A DNA stretch of 64,000 nucleotides, from assembly GCF_001306455.1 (NCBI RefSeq), contig NZ_LGTQ01000013.1:186001-250000 (forward strand), given 5' to 3'. A program made the translations under genes and the position numbers. The notes below the pieces were generated by a model that had not been told where the DNA came from, did not search any database, and saw nothing but the letters and a program-made list of their open reading frames with translations. The stretch is from Jiulongibacter sediminis (lineage in GTDB: Bacteria > Bacteroidota > Bacteroidia > Cytophagales > Spirosomataceae). Positions 35,492 to 45,107 of this stretch are shown piece after piece (position 1 is the stretch's first letter; each line of letters starts with the position of its first letter).

Positions 35492-36835
35492 ATGTTTACG
35501 AAAATACTGATTGCAAACCGTGGGGAAATTGCCCTGAGAATCATGCGTACTTGTCGCGAGATGGGCATTAAAACTGTGGCCGTATATTCAACTGCGGATA
35601 AGGACAGCCTCCACGTGCGTTTTGCTGATGAGGCCGTTTGTATCGGCCCTCCTCAAAGTATAAAATCATATCTAAACATCCCTAATATTTTATCGGCGGC
35701 AGAAATCACGAATGCCGATGCCATTCATCCGGGATATGGATTTCTTTCTGAGAATGCTGAATTCTCAAAGATTTGTGAAGACTATGGTATCAAATTTATA
35801 GGTGCTACGGCTGAGCAGATCAATAAAATGGGTGACAAGGCAACGGCTAAGGACACTATGAAGAAGGCCGGAGTGCCTGTTATTCCTGGTTCAGAGGGTC
35901 TTTTGTCTTCAGTAGAAGAAGGAAAAGGACTAGCAAAAGAGATTGGTTATCCTGTTATTATTAAGGCTACTGCCGGCGGTGGTGGTCGTGGGATGAGAAT
36001 CATCAAAGAAGAGTCAGAGTTTCAGAAAATGTGGGATGACGCCAAAATGGAGTCGGGTGCCGCATTCGGAAATGACGGCCTTTATCTTGAGAAGTTCGTT
36101 GAGGAGCCAAGACATATTGAAATACAAATCGTAGGAGATCAGGAAGGCCGTGTTTGTCACCTCTCAGAGCGTGATTGCTCAATTCAGAGAAGGCATCAGA
36201 AGCTTGTAGAAGAAACTCCTTCGCCGATTGTAACTGATGATCTTCGGAAAAGAATGGGAGAGGCGGCCATTGCAGGTGCACAGGCCATCAAATATGAAGG
36301 TGCAGGTACTGTTGAGTTTCTGGTTGACAAAAACGGTGATTTCTATTTCATGGAAATGAATACCCGTATTCAGGTTGAGCATCCAATCACTGAAGAAGTT
36401 ACAAGCTTTGACCTGATTAAGGAACAAATTAAAGTTGCTGCTGGTATCCCGATTTCGGGAAATAGTTATTTCCCTAAAAAGTACTCCATGGAGTGCAGAA
36501 TAAATGCCGAAGATCCTAGAAATGGTTTTAGACCATCGCCGGGAACCATCACTTCAATGCATTTTCCGGGCGGCCATGGTGTTAGAATAGATAGCCATGT
36601 GTATGCTGGTTATACTATTCCGCCGCATTATGACTCGATGATCGCAAAAGTGATTGTGACTGCTCAAAGTCGTGAGGAAGTGATCGTGAGAATGAAGCGA
36701 GCTTTGGAGGAGTTTTATATTGAGGGAATTAAAACCACTATTCCTTTCCATTTGAAACTCATGGATGATGAAACATTCAGGTCGGGTCATTTTACCACCA
36801 AGTTTCTTGAGAGTTTTGATTTTTCAGATTTATAG
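35492..36835 (+). CDS. accC: Biotin carboxylase of acetyl-CoA carboxylase
   Basis: 447 residues; ATP-dependent carboxylation of the biotin on AccB. N-terminal '[25 protein letters not shown]', ATP-grasp glycine loop '[11 protein letters not shown]', '[26 protein letters not shown]' and C-terminal biotin-carboxylase domain '[19 protein letters not shown]' are all visible. Single-domain bacterial size, not a fused form. accA and accD are elsewhere. Ends with a terminator directly after the stop. Confidence 0.97.
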   Translation: MFTKILIANRGEIALRIMRTCREMGIKTVAVYSTADKDSLHVRFADEAVCIGPPQSIKSYLNIPNILSAAEITNADAIHPGYGFLSENAEFSKICEDYGIKFIGATAEQINKMGDKATAKDTMKKAGVPVIPGSEGLLSSVEEGKGLAKEIGYPVIIKATAGGGGRGMRIIKEESEFQKMWDDAKMESGAAFGNDGLYLEKFVEEPRHIEIQIVGDQEGRVCHLSERDCSIQRRHQKLVEETPSPIVTDDLRKRMGEAAIAGAQAIKYEGAGTVEFLVDKNGDFYFMEMNTRIQVEHPITEEVTSFDLIKEQIKVAAGIPISGNSYFPKKYSMECRINAEDPRNGFRPSPGTITSMHFPGGHGVRIDSHVYAGYTIPPHYDSMIAKVIVTAQSREEVIVRMKRALEEFYIEGIKTTIPFHLKLMDDETFRSGHFTTKFLESFDFSDL

Positions 36836-36837
36836 TC

Positions 36838-36863
36838 AAAGGGTTGCGAAAGCAACCCTTTTT
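36838..36863 (+). terminator. Terminator of accB-accC
   Basis: Stem AAAGGGTTGC, GAAA tetraloop, GCAACCCTTT, then TT. Directly after the accC stop. Confidence 0.92.
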
Positions 36864-36895
36864 CATTTTAACTTCGTGATCTAAACGCATCTTGA

Positions 36896-39800
36896 TTGAA
36901 GACAAGACATTTAGCCATACTGCTTTTACTTCCACTTCTTGCAAATTCACAGTCGAATCTGGGCAATGAGTGGATTCGTCCGAATCAAAATTATATAAAG
37001 ATTTTGACGACTGAGGATGGAATTTACCGGGTCTACGGTTCAGAAATTATTACTGCGGGTTGGGAGCTTTCTCAGATTACACCGGACAACCTACAGTTGT
37101 TTTTTTTGGGTAAGGAAATGGCCATTGAGGTTAGTGTCGGCAACGATGGTAGGTTTGATGAACAAGACTTTATTGCATTTTACGGCCAAAGAAATAAAGG
37201 CTTTTTAGATAGTCTGGTGTACAGACCATTTTCAGCAAGAATGAATGCTGAACAGTCTCTTTTTTCTGATGAAAGTGCTTACTTTTTGACGGAGGGAACT
37301 CAAACAGGAAAGAGGGTTGAGAAAGAATCGTTAGAAGACTACCCGGTAAGAAGTTATCATATCGGACAAACTTCTTTAAATTTTAAGGAACAGTATTCCT
37401 TTAATAATATCATTGGTTTGCTGCCAAATCTCCAGCAAAGCTATTATGAAGAAGGTGAGGGCTGGACGGGAGAGTTTCTAAGTGCCGATTCGGTAAGTAT
37501 TACCAAAACGATTCCCTTTTCCGGTTTTGTGAATAACACCGGGGAGAAGGTAAACTTAATGCTTCAATTAAACGGTCGCTCCGGCAATGTTCATAGGCTC
37601 TCCTGGGATATTGATGGAATAAGTCAGGATACACTGGTTTTTGATCATTTTGACAAGCATGTTGTCCGCATAGAAGTCCCTGAAAACTTAATTATTGATG
37701 GTAAACTTAACTTGACTTTCTATCCCATCAAAAATGCCGAGTACGATTGGTTTTCTATTACTCAGATAAAACTGACTTATCCTCAGCAAATCACAGCCTC
37801 TGACGAATATCTGAATACCAATCAGGCAACAGAGATTTTCTGGGGTGGAGGTGAGCTCTTGAATGTAAAAGACCCTTGGTCGGTTTCAAAACCTGCTTTA
37901 AGAAATACGAATCAATATGCACTGGTAGGACAATCGTCATATCTGATCAATAAGGGTCATAAAACTCCTGATCGGATTGAACCCTTTGAATTTAGGAATA
38001 TCAATTCTTTAGCAAACTATTATATATTGACTGCTCCGGAGTTGAAAAGTGGAGCGGAAGCCTTTTCAGGATACCGTTCTTCTGCAGCTGGAGGTAGCTA
38101 TGATACTGAAATTCTTTACACGCAAGAGCTTTATGATCTTTTTACTTACGGATTTCGCAACCCACTGGCTATTAACAGGTTTTCGGAGTATGTTGCCAGC
38201 CAGAATGAAACTAAATTCCTCTTTCTACTTGGCAGGCCTGTAACTTTTCCTGATGTTTTGAAAGAATGGCAGGATCAGGATTTGGTTCCTTCATTGGGAT
38301 ATCCCGGTTCAGATGTTTTGCTTACTGCGGGTACGGGTGGAAAGGGGCCTAACGTTCAGGACATGGCCACGGGAAGAATGAATGTTACCACCAATGCTGA
38401 AATTATAAATTACCTCAATAAGGTAAAAGAAACTGAGGCACAGGGCATAGCTCAGGAGTGGAAAAAGAATGTTCTTCACCTTTCGGGAGGGAAAAGCACT
38501 TTTGAAATTGAATCTCTGGCTTCGATGTTGAAAAATATCAAACCACAGGCCGAAAATGGCTTTCTAGGTGGAGAGGTGAAGGAATTCAGGAAAAAGACTT
38601 TTGCTGAAGTAGAGCCGGTTGATATAACCAATGAAGTGAATAGAGGTGTTGGCTTGATTACTTTTGCCGGGCATGGTTCATCGAATGTAATTGATTTGAA
38701 CATTGGATATTCTTCAAAGAATGCCGCCTATGATAACAAGGGCAAATACCCGGTCATGTACTTCAATGGATGTGGTGTGGGCAATGTGTTTTATCGATAT
38801 GATCCGTTAACAACAGATTGGTTGATCACGCCTGACAAAGGGGCCATTGCTGTTTTTGCTAATTCATTCTGGAGTTATCTTTTCTCTACTCAGGTTTTTC
38901 TCAATTCTTTCTATGAGAATTTGTTCGTTAATCCGGAGGCGGCGAGTCTGACACTGGGCGAACTTCATATGAAGGTAAATGAGGATTTATCTATCCTGGA
39001 GACGAACCCATTCATCAAAGCTAATATGCATCAGGTGGTTTTACAGGGTGATCCTGCTATACGAATGTTTCCGTTAGACGCACCGGATTATGTACTATAT
39101 AAGGATCAGGATATTATTCTTAAAGCAACTGATACCTCAAAACCTTTAAGTCAAAATGATGAGATTCTGTTTGAAACCATTTTAGGCAATTTTGGGAAGT
39201 ATGATAGCACGGCTGTGGTGGACGTGGAACTTGAAATACAAACGAGTGAGTCAACAGATCGCTATATTCAAACCATTTTAGATTTCAAAAGGTGGGATAC
39301 TTTACAGTTTTCAGTGCCTGCTAGTGGAGTTCTGGAAAAGGTGACTTTTACTGCAAATCCTCAGCAGACTGTTCAAGAGATTTCATTGGAGAATAATACA
39401 GCGGAGCTGGTCATAAATAATTGGGATGAAATGGGTGCAGGTACCAGTTTTCCGGCTAACCTGATCCCGGATATTGTTGCTCCTCTTTTAAGTGTCAAAT
39501 TGGATGGACGTCAGGTCGTGAACAAAGACAATGTAGGAAAAACTGCTGTTTTAGCAATTTCTTTGATTGATGAGAATAGCTTTGACAATACCAATGTACT
39601 TAGAGCATCGATCTCGGCTGACGCCGGTAACCTATTCATTCCGCTGCAGCTGAATGTTGTTTTTGGTGAAACTTCGAATATTCTTTTAGGAACCTCCAAC
39701 CTGAATCTGGAACCCGGATATTATATTTTGAGAATTCAGGGAGAAGATGCTTCTGGAAATACTTTGGCAAATCCATATTTTATTGAATTCTCTGTTTCAG

Positions 39801-40093
39801 CCGAACGAAGTCAAACTGAGATGACTATTTCCCCATCACCATTGATAACTAACCAGAGGGATGGGTTGCTCACCTTTAAACTTGTTGATATTCAGAAACC
39901 ACGGCAGGTTGATTACTCTATTGTTGATATTTTGGGCAGGGTTGTTATCCATGAGGAGGTCGAAGCCCATATCGGTCAAAATGAGGTCAGCTTTTCAACG
40001 AAACTGATGCCGCCGGGTACTTATTTTCTGAAATTGATGGTCGATTGGAGAGATGAGACAGAGGTTTTAAATCGGATGTTCTTTGTCCATTGA
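36896..40093 (+). CDS. Gingipain-like C25 family peptidase with T9SS-type C-terminal domain (PorU-like)
   Basis: 1065 residues, TTG start at 36896 giving signal peptide MKTRHLAILLLLPLLANSQ. After an N-terminal beta-rich domain, the caspase-like C25 domain holds His593 in 'LITFAGHGSSNVIDL' and Cys626 in 'VMYFNGCGVGNVF', the expected dyad with spacing 33. Ig-like parts follow, and the last 85 residues ('SPSPLITNQRDGLLTFKL', 'VDILGRVVIHEE') form a T9SS C-terminal signal. It could be a secreted C25 protease or PorU, the sortase that cuts such signals; both carry this layout. A porV gene is not beside it. Confidence 0.8.
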   Translation: MKTRHLAILLLLPLLANSQSNLGNEWIRPNQNYIKILTTEDGIYRVYGSEIITAGWELSQITPDNLQLFFLGKEMAIEVSVGNDGRFDEQDFIAFYGQRNKGFLDSLVYRPFSARMNAEQSLFSDESAYFLTEGTQTGKRVEKESLEDYPVRSYHIGQTSLNFKEQYSFNNIIGLLPNLQQSYYEEGEGWTGEFLSADSVSITKTIPFSGFVNNTGEKVNLMLQLNGRSGNVHRLSWDIDGISQDTLVFDHFDKHVVRIEVPENLIIDGKLNLTFYPIKNAEYDWFSITQIKLTYPQQITASDEYLNTNQATEIFWGGGELLNVKDPWSVSKPALRNTNQYALVGQSSYLINKGHKTPDRIEPFEFRNINSLANYYILTAPELKSGAEAFSGYRSSAAGGSYDTEILYTQELYDLFTYGFRNPLAINRFSEYVASQNETKFLFLLGRPVTFPDVLKEWQDQDLVPSLGYPGSDVLLTAGTGGKGPNVQDMATGRMNVTTNAEIINYLNKVKETEAQGIAQEWKKNVLHLSGGKSTFEIESLASMLKNIKPQAENGFLGGEVKEFRKKTFAEVEPVDITNEVNRGVGLITFAGHGSSNVIDLNIGYSSKNAAYDNKGKYPVMYFNGCGVGNVFYRYDPLTTDWLITPDKGAIAVFANSFWSYLFSTQVFLNSFYENLFVNPEAASLTLGELHMKVNEDLSILETNPFIKANMHQVVLQGDPAIRMFPLDAPDYVLYKDQDIILKATDTSKPLSQNDEILFETILGNFGKYDSTAVVDVELEIQTSESTDRYIQTILDFKRWDTLQFSVPASGVLEKVTFTANPQQTVQEISLENNTAELVINNWDEMGAGTSFPANLIPDIVAPLLSVKLDGRQVVNKDNVGKTAVLAISLIDENSFDNTNVLRASISADAGNLFIPLQLNVVFGETSNILLGTSNLNLEPGYYILRIQGEDASGNTLANPYFIEFSVSAERSQTEMTISPSPLITNQRDGLLTFKLVDIQKPRQVDYSIVDILGRVVIHEEVEAHIGQNEVSFSTKLMPPGTYFLKLMVDWRDETEVLNRMFFVH

Positions 40094-40750
40094 TTATTCA
40101 ATGCCGGAACGAATCAATTTCCAAACCTCTGAACGACCTGAGTCAATGAGGTTCTGACCGATGCATTCGCTACTACCTTGACAATATTCCACTTCAGTAC
40201 GCTCCCTGTAAACCGGGCCGATGCCATCTGCATAAATGGAATAAACAGCATTTTTATGGATTAATGAGGAATCAAGCTTTTCGACAACTTTCAGCGTAAA
40301 GGGAAAGGCATCATAGGGCTCTCTTTTTTCTTCGACCGTGAGATTAGCAATTTCAGAGGTATTAAGGTTGTTTTTGTCCCAGCTATCACCATTATTCAGC
40401 CCTGTCTTTAGGACGATCTCACTTCTTCCGTCGGTGGTTTTAACGATCTTTCCATTCTCTTTTTTAATTCCGACAACTTTAAAAAACTGCCAACTGGTGG
40501 TGGCGTCGTTTCTTTTAAAAACCTCAATTTTGAAATTATTTTCTGAAAGCTCAGAAAGCCTTTCTTTAATCTGGTAAATCTCTATTTTCGGATCCTCGGT
40601 TACTGAATAAACTATTTCCCTGACTTCATATTCAAGAGCAAGTCCATTTACCAAAGGGTAATAATCCTCTATCGTCTGTTCATAAGGATCAGGCTCTGAG
40701 CAGGCCGAAAACAGACCGCCGATCAGGAGGAATAAAACTCGTTTAACCAT
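40094..40750 (-). CDS. Lipoprotein of unknown function
   Basis: 218 residues with signal and lipobox (GLFSACSEP, Cys17). The mature part 'YYPLVNGLALEYEVREIVYSV' resembles the short beta-barrel lipoproteins frequent in Bacteroidota, in which the phrase 'YFPL..G..WeY.V' opens the domain. Two Cys residues near the end (YCQGSSECIGQ) may form a disulfide. The ATG lies inside the 3' end of the upstream AsnB-like gene (28-base overlap), so both should be made from one message. Function unknown. Confidence 0.7.
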   Translation of the reverse strand: MVKRVLFLLIGGLFSACSEPDPYEQTIEDYYPLVNGLALEYEVREIVYSVTEDPKIEIYQIKERLSELSENNFKIEVFKRNDATTSWQFFKVVGIKKENGKIVKTTDGRSEIVLKTGLNNGDSWDKNNLNTSEIANLTVEEKREPYDAFPFTLKVVEKLDSSLIHKNAVYSIYADGIGPVYRERTEVEYCQGSSECIGQNLIDSGRSEVWKLIRSGIE

Positions 40751-42429
40751 ATGCCCAAATATAGCACTCTGCTACATTGAATAATTGCCTTTGACTTTTT
40801 GTTTAACGGAATTTCAGACTTGAACGTGTACTCACATAGACTTTTGAAAGATGAGTAATCTACAAAACTCCATAGTTGATGATCATTCGGGAATGAAGTC
40901 AGAGTCTGCTCATGAAGTCTGTTGAAGCACTCATAACTGTAATCAGTGAATGCCGCTTTGTCTGTCCGGTCTCGGATAATATCAGGTAAAATACCACTCA
41001 TGGCATCGCGAAGTAGGCCACGAAGTCTGGCATCATCAAAATTTAGTTCATCCTTTACAGAGGCTGAGCTTAATAGAGTCTCTTTTGACAGGAAAGGGTA
41101 AACCGAGGTGATCTGTTTTTGAGCCCCGATGGCGTCAAGCGTTTCCAGGCTTTGAATACTTAATCCACTTAGACAGCTTTCCATGATTCTGCCCGTCTTT
41201 CCTTTTGGGATTTCCCTTTTCAGTTCGTTGTATTTCTTTGAACTTCTGGTTTTGAGAATCAGAGTGGGGGATAGTTTTCCTTTTTGGTTGAGTTTGCTTT
41301 TGATGAAGTGAAAAGCTTTTGATTTGTCTACTTCGGGGATCAGAAAGAGCTGAGTTGCTTTTAATAAAGCATTCCCTTTCAGATATGGGGTTAATTGTTC
41401 AATAAAATAGATTTCAAAGTCTTCTACCTTGCTTTTGAGCTGCCATTGCTTTCTTAACTCAGCTTTTAGCCTTTTGAAATTTCGCTTTTTGAAAAGGTGA
41501 TCTAACCATGCTCTTCCTGATTCAATGATATTATCGCCTCCGTGTCCTGAAAATAGAAGCGGTGCTTTGAGAGCTTTTGTTTTTTCAAAAATCGGAAGAA
41601 AAATAGTCGAAGGTACCACCATTCTTTCAGGTTGACCTGTAACGGCGGTCATGTATCTGATATCTTTCAAGAGGTCGTCGTTTGATTTTACCTTATGCAG
41701 ATCAAAATCATTTTCAACAGATACCGCATGAGCATAATTAGACTCTGAAGCTGATTCAAGGCCGGTATCGAAAAAGATTCCATTTAGGTTGGCAGAAGTC
41801 TTTTGAGAGATCATCGAACAAATGCTTGAGCTGTCAAGCCCACCGCTCAAATTAGCGGCTACATGGGAATTTTGATTGAGTTTAAATTGAACGGAATTAA
41901 TAAAAGCCGTTTTAAAAGTTCCGGTTTCTTCACTGTTTTGAGTTACCTCGGGTGGTTTCCAGAAAAACTGTTTTTCTACACCCTGCATGCTGAATCTGAC
42001 TTTTTGCCCTGGCAAAACTCTTTTGATGCCCTCGAAAAAGGTGTCTTCTTCAATAAAATCAGCCGTATCTGAGAGGTTTAAGTACTTATGTATTACCGCT
42101 TCGTTTGGTGCTGGTGTTTTGGGTAAACAGGCCAGAACAGAAAGTAGGTCATTGGAGCAAATAAGCAGTTCATCCTGGTACCAGTAATACAATTGTTTCA
42201 CACCAAAAACATCCCGGAATAACTCGGCCGAAAAACGCATTTTATGCAAATGTACCCCGGAAAAATCAGCGGTGAGTTTGGGTAAGGTGTCAATAGTAAG
42301 CAGTTGCTGAACAGGATACATGTCCATCAGCCAGGCCTCAGAGGGGAAATTCTTGAATACGGCCCTAATGCTATATTGCTGATAGGTTTGTCCATTACTC
42401 AGCATCGTGTAACCCAATTGGCTAAGCAT
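40723..42429 (-). CDS. Asparagine synthetase-like protein lacking the glutaminase Cys
   Basis: 568 residues. The C-terminal half is an ATP pyrophosphatase domain with the PP-loop LSGGLDSSS (residues 194-202) and 'FSGHGGDNI', as in AsnB. The N-terminal half resembles the Ntn glutaminase fold in its later strands ('FFEGIKRVLPGQKVRF', 'RDVFGVKQLYYW') but starts without the Met-Cys of true glutamine amidotransferases. In frame upstream there are 30 more sense codons with no start codon, so the start is uncertain. Such Cys-less members act in peptide or amide ligation (lasso peptide and beta-lactam cyclases) or use ammonia. No precursor peptide gene is visible. Confidence 0.72.
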   Translation of the reverse strand: MLSQLGYTMLSNGQTYQQYSIRAVFKNFPSEAWLMDMYPVQQLLTIDTLPKLTADFSGVHLHKMRFSAELFRDVFGVKQLYYWYQDELLICSNDLLSVLACLPKTPAPNEAVIHKYLNLSDTADFIEEDTFFEGIKRVLPGQKVRFSMQGVEKQFFWKPPEVTQNSEETGTFKTAFINSVQFKLNQNSHVAANLSGGLDSSSICSMISQKTSANLNGIFFDTGLESASESNYAHAVSVENDFDLHKVKSNDDLLKDIRYMTAVTGQPERMVVPSTIFLPIFEKTKALKAPLLFSGHGGDNIIESGRAWLDHLFKKRNFKRLKAELRKQWQLKSKVEDFEIYFIEQLTPYLKGNALLKATQLFLIPEVDKSKAFHFIKSKLNQKGKLSPTLILKTRSSKKYNELKREIPKGKTGRIMESCLSGLSIQSLETLDAIGAQKQITSVYPFLSKETLLSSASVKDELNFDDARLRGLLRDAMSGILPDIIRDRTDKAAFTDYSYECFNRLHEQTLTSFPNDHQLWSFVDYSSFKSLCEYTFKSEIPLNKKSKAIIQCSRVLYLGIWLNEFYSS

Positions 42430-42554
42430 GTTCTGAAGCTCAGGCCCATAGGTTAATGGTTTGCCAAATTGTTGTATATGAAGAAACTTCGAAATAGCCT
42501 TTGATTTGTCTGGCCGAAGTTATCCAATTTCCTCTGAAAACCCTTTTGTGTGCT

Positions 42555-42562
42555 TATCTTTG
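42555..42562 (+). promoter_or_regulatory. -7 promoter element of the helicase gene
   Basis: TATCTTTG matches TAnnTTTG. It lies inside the 5' extension of the longest reading frame (42550), which therefore cannot be translated from a message starting at about 42570. It supports a downstream start at 42583 or 42610. Confidence 0.55.
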
Positions 42563-42609
42563 TCTTTTGTGAAGTAGGCAGAATGGTCTGCCGGAAAAGT
42601 GCTGAATCA

Positions 42610-44934
42610 GTGAATTATTTAAAAGAATTAAACCCACCCCAACATCAGGCTGTAACACACCCAAAAGGGCCTTTGATGATCATTGCCGGTGCCGGATCAG
42701 GTAAAACGAGAGTCTTGACTTACCGCATAGCCTGGTTGATTGATCAGGGGATTGATCCCTTCAACATTCTGGCCCTGACTTTTACCAATAAGGCTGCTCA
42801 GGAGATGCGGGAGCGTATTGAACGCATCATCGGACCTGATGCCCGAAACCTTTGGATGGGTACTTTTCACTCGGTTTTTGCCAAAATTTTGAGATATGAA
42901 GGGAAGGCTTTGGGCTATACGTCAAATTTCTCCATCTACGATACTGACGACTCCAAGTCCTTGATCAAAACTATTATCAAGGAGTTTTCGCTTGATGATA
43001 AAGTATACAAGCCTAACTATGTGCTGAATCGTATCTCCAATGCGAAAAATTCGCTGGTTTCCTGGGAAATGTATAACGAGAATCCGCTCTTCAGAGAAGA
43101 GGATGCTGGTGCCCGGATGCCTGAGATTGGCAGAATTTACAAGACTTACGCCCAGCGTTGCTTTGCCGCCAATGCCATGGATTTTGATGATTTGCTGTAC
43201 AATACCAATATCCTTTTTAGAGATCATCTGGATGTACTAAATAAGTATCAGCATAAATTCAAGCATGTACTGGTGGATGAGTTTCAGGATACCAACGTTT
43301 CTCAATATCTGATTACAAGAAAGCTGGCGGCGGTACATCAAAACATTTGTGTGGTAGGTGATGATGCTCAAAGTATCTATGCTTTCCGTGGAGCCAATAT
43401 TCAAAATATTCTCAATTTCAAAAAGGACTACCCTGAGCTGATTACGGTGAAGCTGGAGCAGAATTACCGCTCAACTCAGAATATTGTAAATGCCGCTAAC
43501 TCGCTGATTAAGAAGAATAAAGATCAGTTGGAGAAGAATGTTTTTTCTGAAAATGATGAGGGTAAAAAGATAGAAGTACTGAAATCTTCAAGTGATAATG
43601 AGGAGGGCAGAGCTATCGCCAATATGATTTTCGAGGAGAAGGTGCGTGACGGTCTGCATAACAGCGATTTTGCGATTCTTTATCGAACTAACGCCCAGTC
43701 TAGAGCTTTTGAGGAGGCTTTGCGAAAGCTCAATATCAAATACCGTATCATCGGAGGGCTTTCTTTCTACCAACGCAAAGAAATCAAAGACCTTTTAGCT
43801 TATCTACGTTTCACGGTCAATCAGCAGGATGAAGAGGCTTTTAAACGAATCATCAATCTGCCGAAAAGAGGAATCGGAGCTCAAACGGTGGCTAAGATTG
43901 TAGTATTGGCGAATGAGCATCGGGTATCCATCTGGGAGATTGTTAGCCATATCAAACAGTACATAGATGGTCGGGCGGCGAATGCCATCGCTGCCTTTGC
44001 CGAGTTGATTCAGAGCTATATGATAGAGCTGGAGGCTGGCAAAGATGCCCACGAAATGGCTACGCACATCGCCAAAACGACTGGAATTTTGCGTGAGCTT
44101 TATGCCGACAAAACTGTAGAGGGGCTGGCTCGTTATGAGAATATTCAGGAGTTACTGAACTCCATCAAACAATTCACGGATAATGAGGAGGTAGAGGATA
44201 AAACTCTGCCAGCTTTTCTGCAGACAGTTTCACTGCTCACCACGGCTGATCAGGAAGACGAGGATGGCGATCATGATCGCGTGACCATGATGACCATTCA
44301 CGGCTCAAAAGGACTGGAATTTAACCATGTATTTGTGGTGGGGCTTGAGGAAAATCTTTTTCCGTCGCAAATGATGCTCAATAACCGGGCAGATCTGGAA
44401 GAAGAGCGTCGATTATTTTATGTGGCCATTACCCGTGCAGAGCAAAATCTGACACTCAGTTATGCAGAGCAGCGGTATAACTGGGGCCGACTGACTTTCT
44501 GTGAGCCGAGTCGATTCCTGCTGGAGATTGACGAGCAATTTTTGAAGCTGCCAAAGGCAAATAAACCTGTTCGCAAAAGCTTTGATGATGATAACGACGT
44601 GATCAGTTCGTTTGGTGGTGCCCGAAAATCTACTTTTCAATCTACTTCAAAAGCAGCTCCCGCACCTCCGAGTGCTAAACAACGTGTACTTAATAATCTG
44701 AAGCCTGTAGGTACAGCCAAACCAGCCCCGGAACATAAACCTTCAGGTAATTTTGTGCCTTCAAACCCTTCAGAACTGAAAGCCGGCATCTTGGTAGAGC
44801 ACCCGAAATTTGGTTTTGGAAAAATTACAAAAATGGATTTGATGGGTAGCAGCCATAAAGCTACCGTGGTTTTTGATTCGCATGGGGAGAAGACACTGTT
44901 GTTGAGTTTTGCTAAACTGAGAGTTGTCGAGTAG
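42610..44934 (+). CDS. UvrD/PcrA-type ATP-dependent DNA helicase
   Basis: A superfamily 1A 3'-5' helicase of about 774 residues. Motif I is GAGSGKTRVLTYR, Ia 'LTFTNKAAQEMRERI', II VDEFQDTN, III VGDDAQSIYAFRGA, IV 'QNYRSTQNI', V 'TIHGSKGLEFNHVFVVGLEENLFP' and VI 'ITRAEQNLTLSYAEQR'. The C-terminus has the UvrD tail 'GILVEHPKFGFGKITKMD' (Tudor-like, RNA polymerase contact). The start is taken as GTG 42610 (NYLKELNPPQ), as in homologues; ATG 42583 is the alternative, and 42550 is excluded by the promoter. Role in repair and replication restart. Confidence 0.93.
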   Translation: MNYLKELNPPQHQAVTHPKGPLMIIAGAGSGKTRVLTYRIAWLIDQGIDPFNILALTFTNKAAQEMRERIERIIGPDARNLWMGTFHSVFAKILRYEGKALGYTSNFSIYDTDDSKSLIKTIIKEFSLDDKVYKPNYVLNRISNAKNSLVSWEMYNENPLFREEDAGARMPEIGRIYKTYAQRCFAANAMDFDDLLYNTNILFRDHLDVLNKYQHKFKHVLVDEFQDTNVSQYLITRKLAAVHQNICVVGDDAQSIYAFRGANIQNILNFKKDYPELITVKLEQNYRSTQNIVNAANSLIKKNKDQLEKNVFSENDEGKKIEVLKSSSDNEEGRAIANMIFEEKVRDGLHNSDFAILYRTNAQSRAFEEALRKLNIKYRIIGGLSFYQRKEIKDLLAYLRFTVNQQDEEAFKRIINLPKRGIGAQTVAKIVVLANEHRVSIWEIVSHIKQYIDGRAANAIAAFAELIQSYMIELEAGKDAHEMATHIAKTTGILRELYADKTVEGLARYENIQELLNSIKQFTDNEEVEDKTLPAFLQTVSLLTTADQEDEDGDHDRVTMMTIHGSKGLEFNHVFVVGLEENLFPSQMMLNNRADLEEERRLFYVAITRAEQNLTLSYAEQRYNWGRLTFCEPSRFLLEIDEQFLKLPKANKPVRKSFDDDNDVISSFGGARKSTFQSTSKAAPAPPSAKQRVLNNLKPVGTAKPAPEHKPSGNFVPSNPSELKAGILVEHPKFGFGKITKMDLMGSSHKATVVFDSHGEKTLLLSFAKLRVVE

Positions 44935-45107
44935 GTTTGAATTCTAACCAAGTTTCGACGCACTATTGGGCTCTTCGGAAACAGTTGCTTCCATTAAAAG
45001 TTTATGCTGTTTCCGAGTCCTCCTCAGAGCTTCAGCAGTATTTTTCCGTGATAGATTCTCCCTGCCTGTCGGCAGACTGGCGTCAGGGACTATGCGGTAT
45101 TCCCGCT
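44935..45107. other. Non-coding gap with a GC-rich imperfect inverted repeat
   Basis: Between helicase and sulfatase. Bases 45060-45090 (cctgcctgtcggcagactgg) have the look of the short GC-rich repeat 'CCTGCCTGCCGGCAGGCAGG' common between Bacteroidota genes. There is no convincing gene. Confidence 0.35.

Noticed and set aside
40723-42429. Asparagine-synthetase-like gene as a lasso peptide or lantibiotic cluster
   Set aside because: No precursor peptide, leader-binding (RRE) protein or leader protease is present within 5 kb.
45060-45090. GC-rich repeat as an insertion element end
   Set aside because: Only one imperfect copy seen in the window, no transposase and no target duplication.
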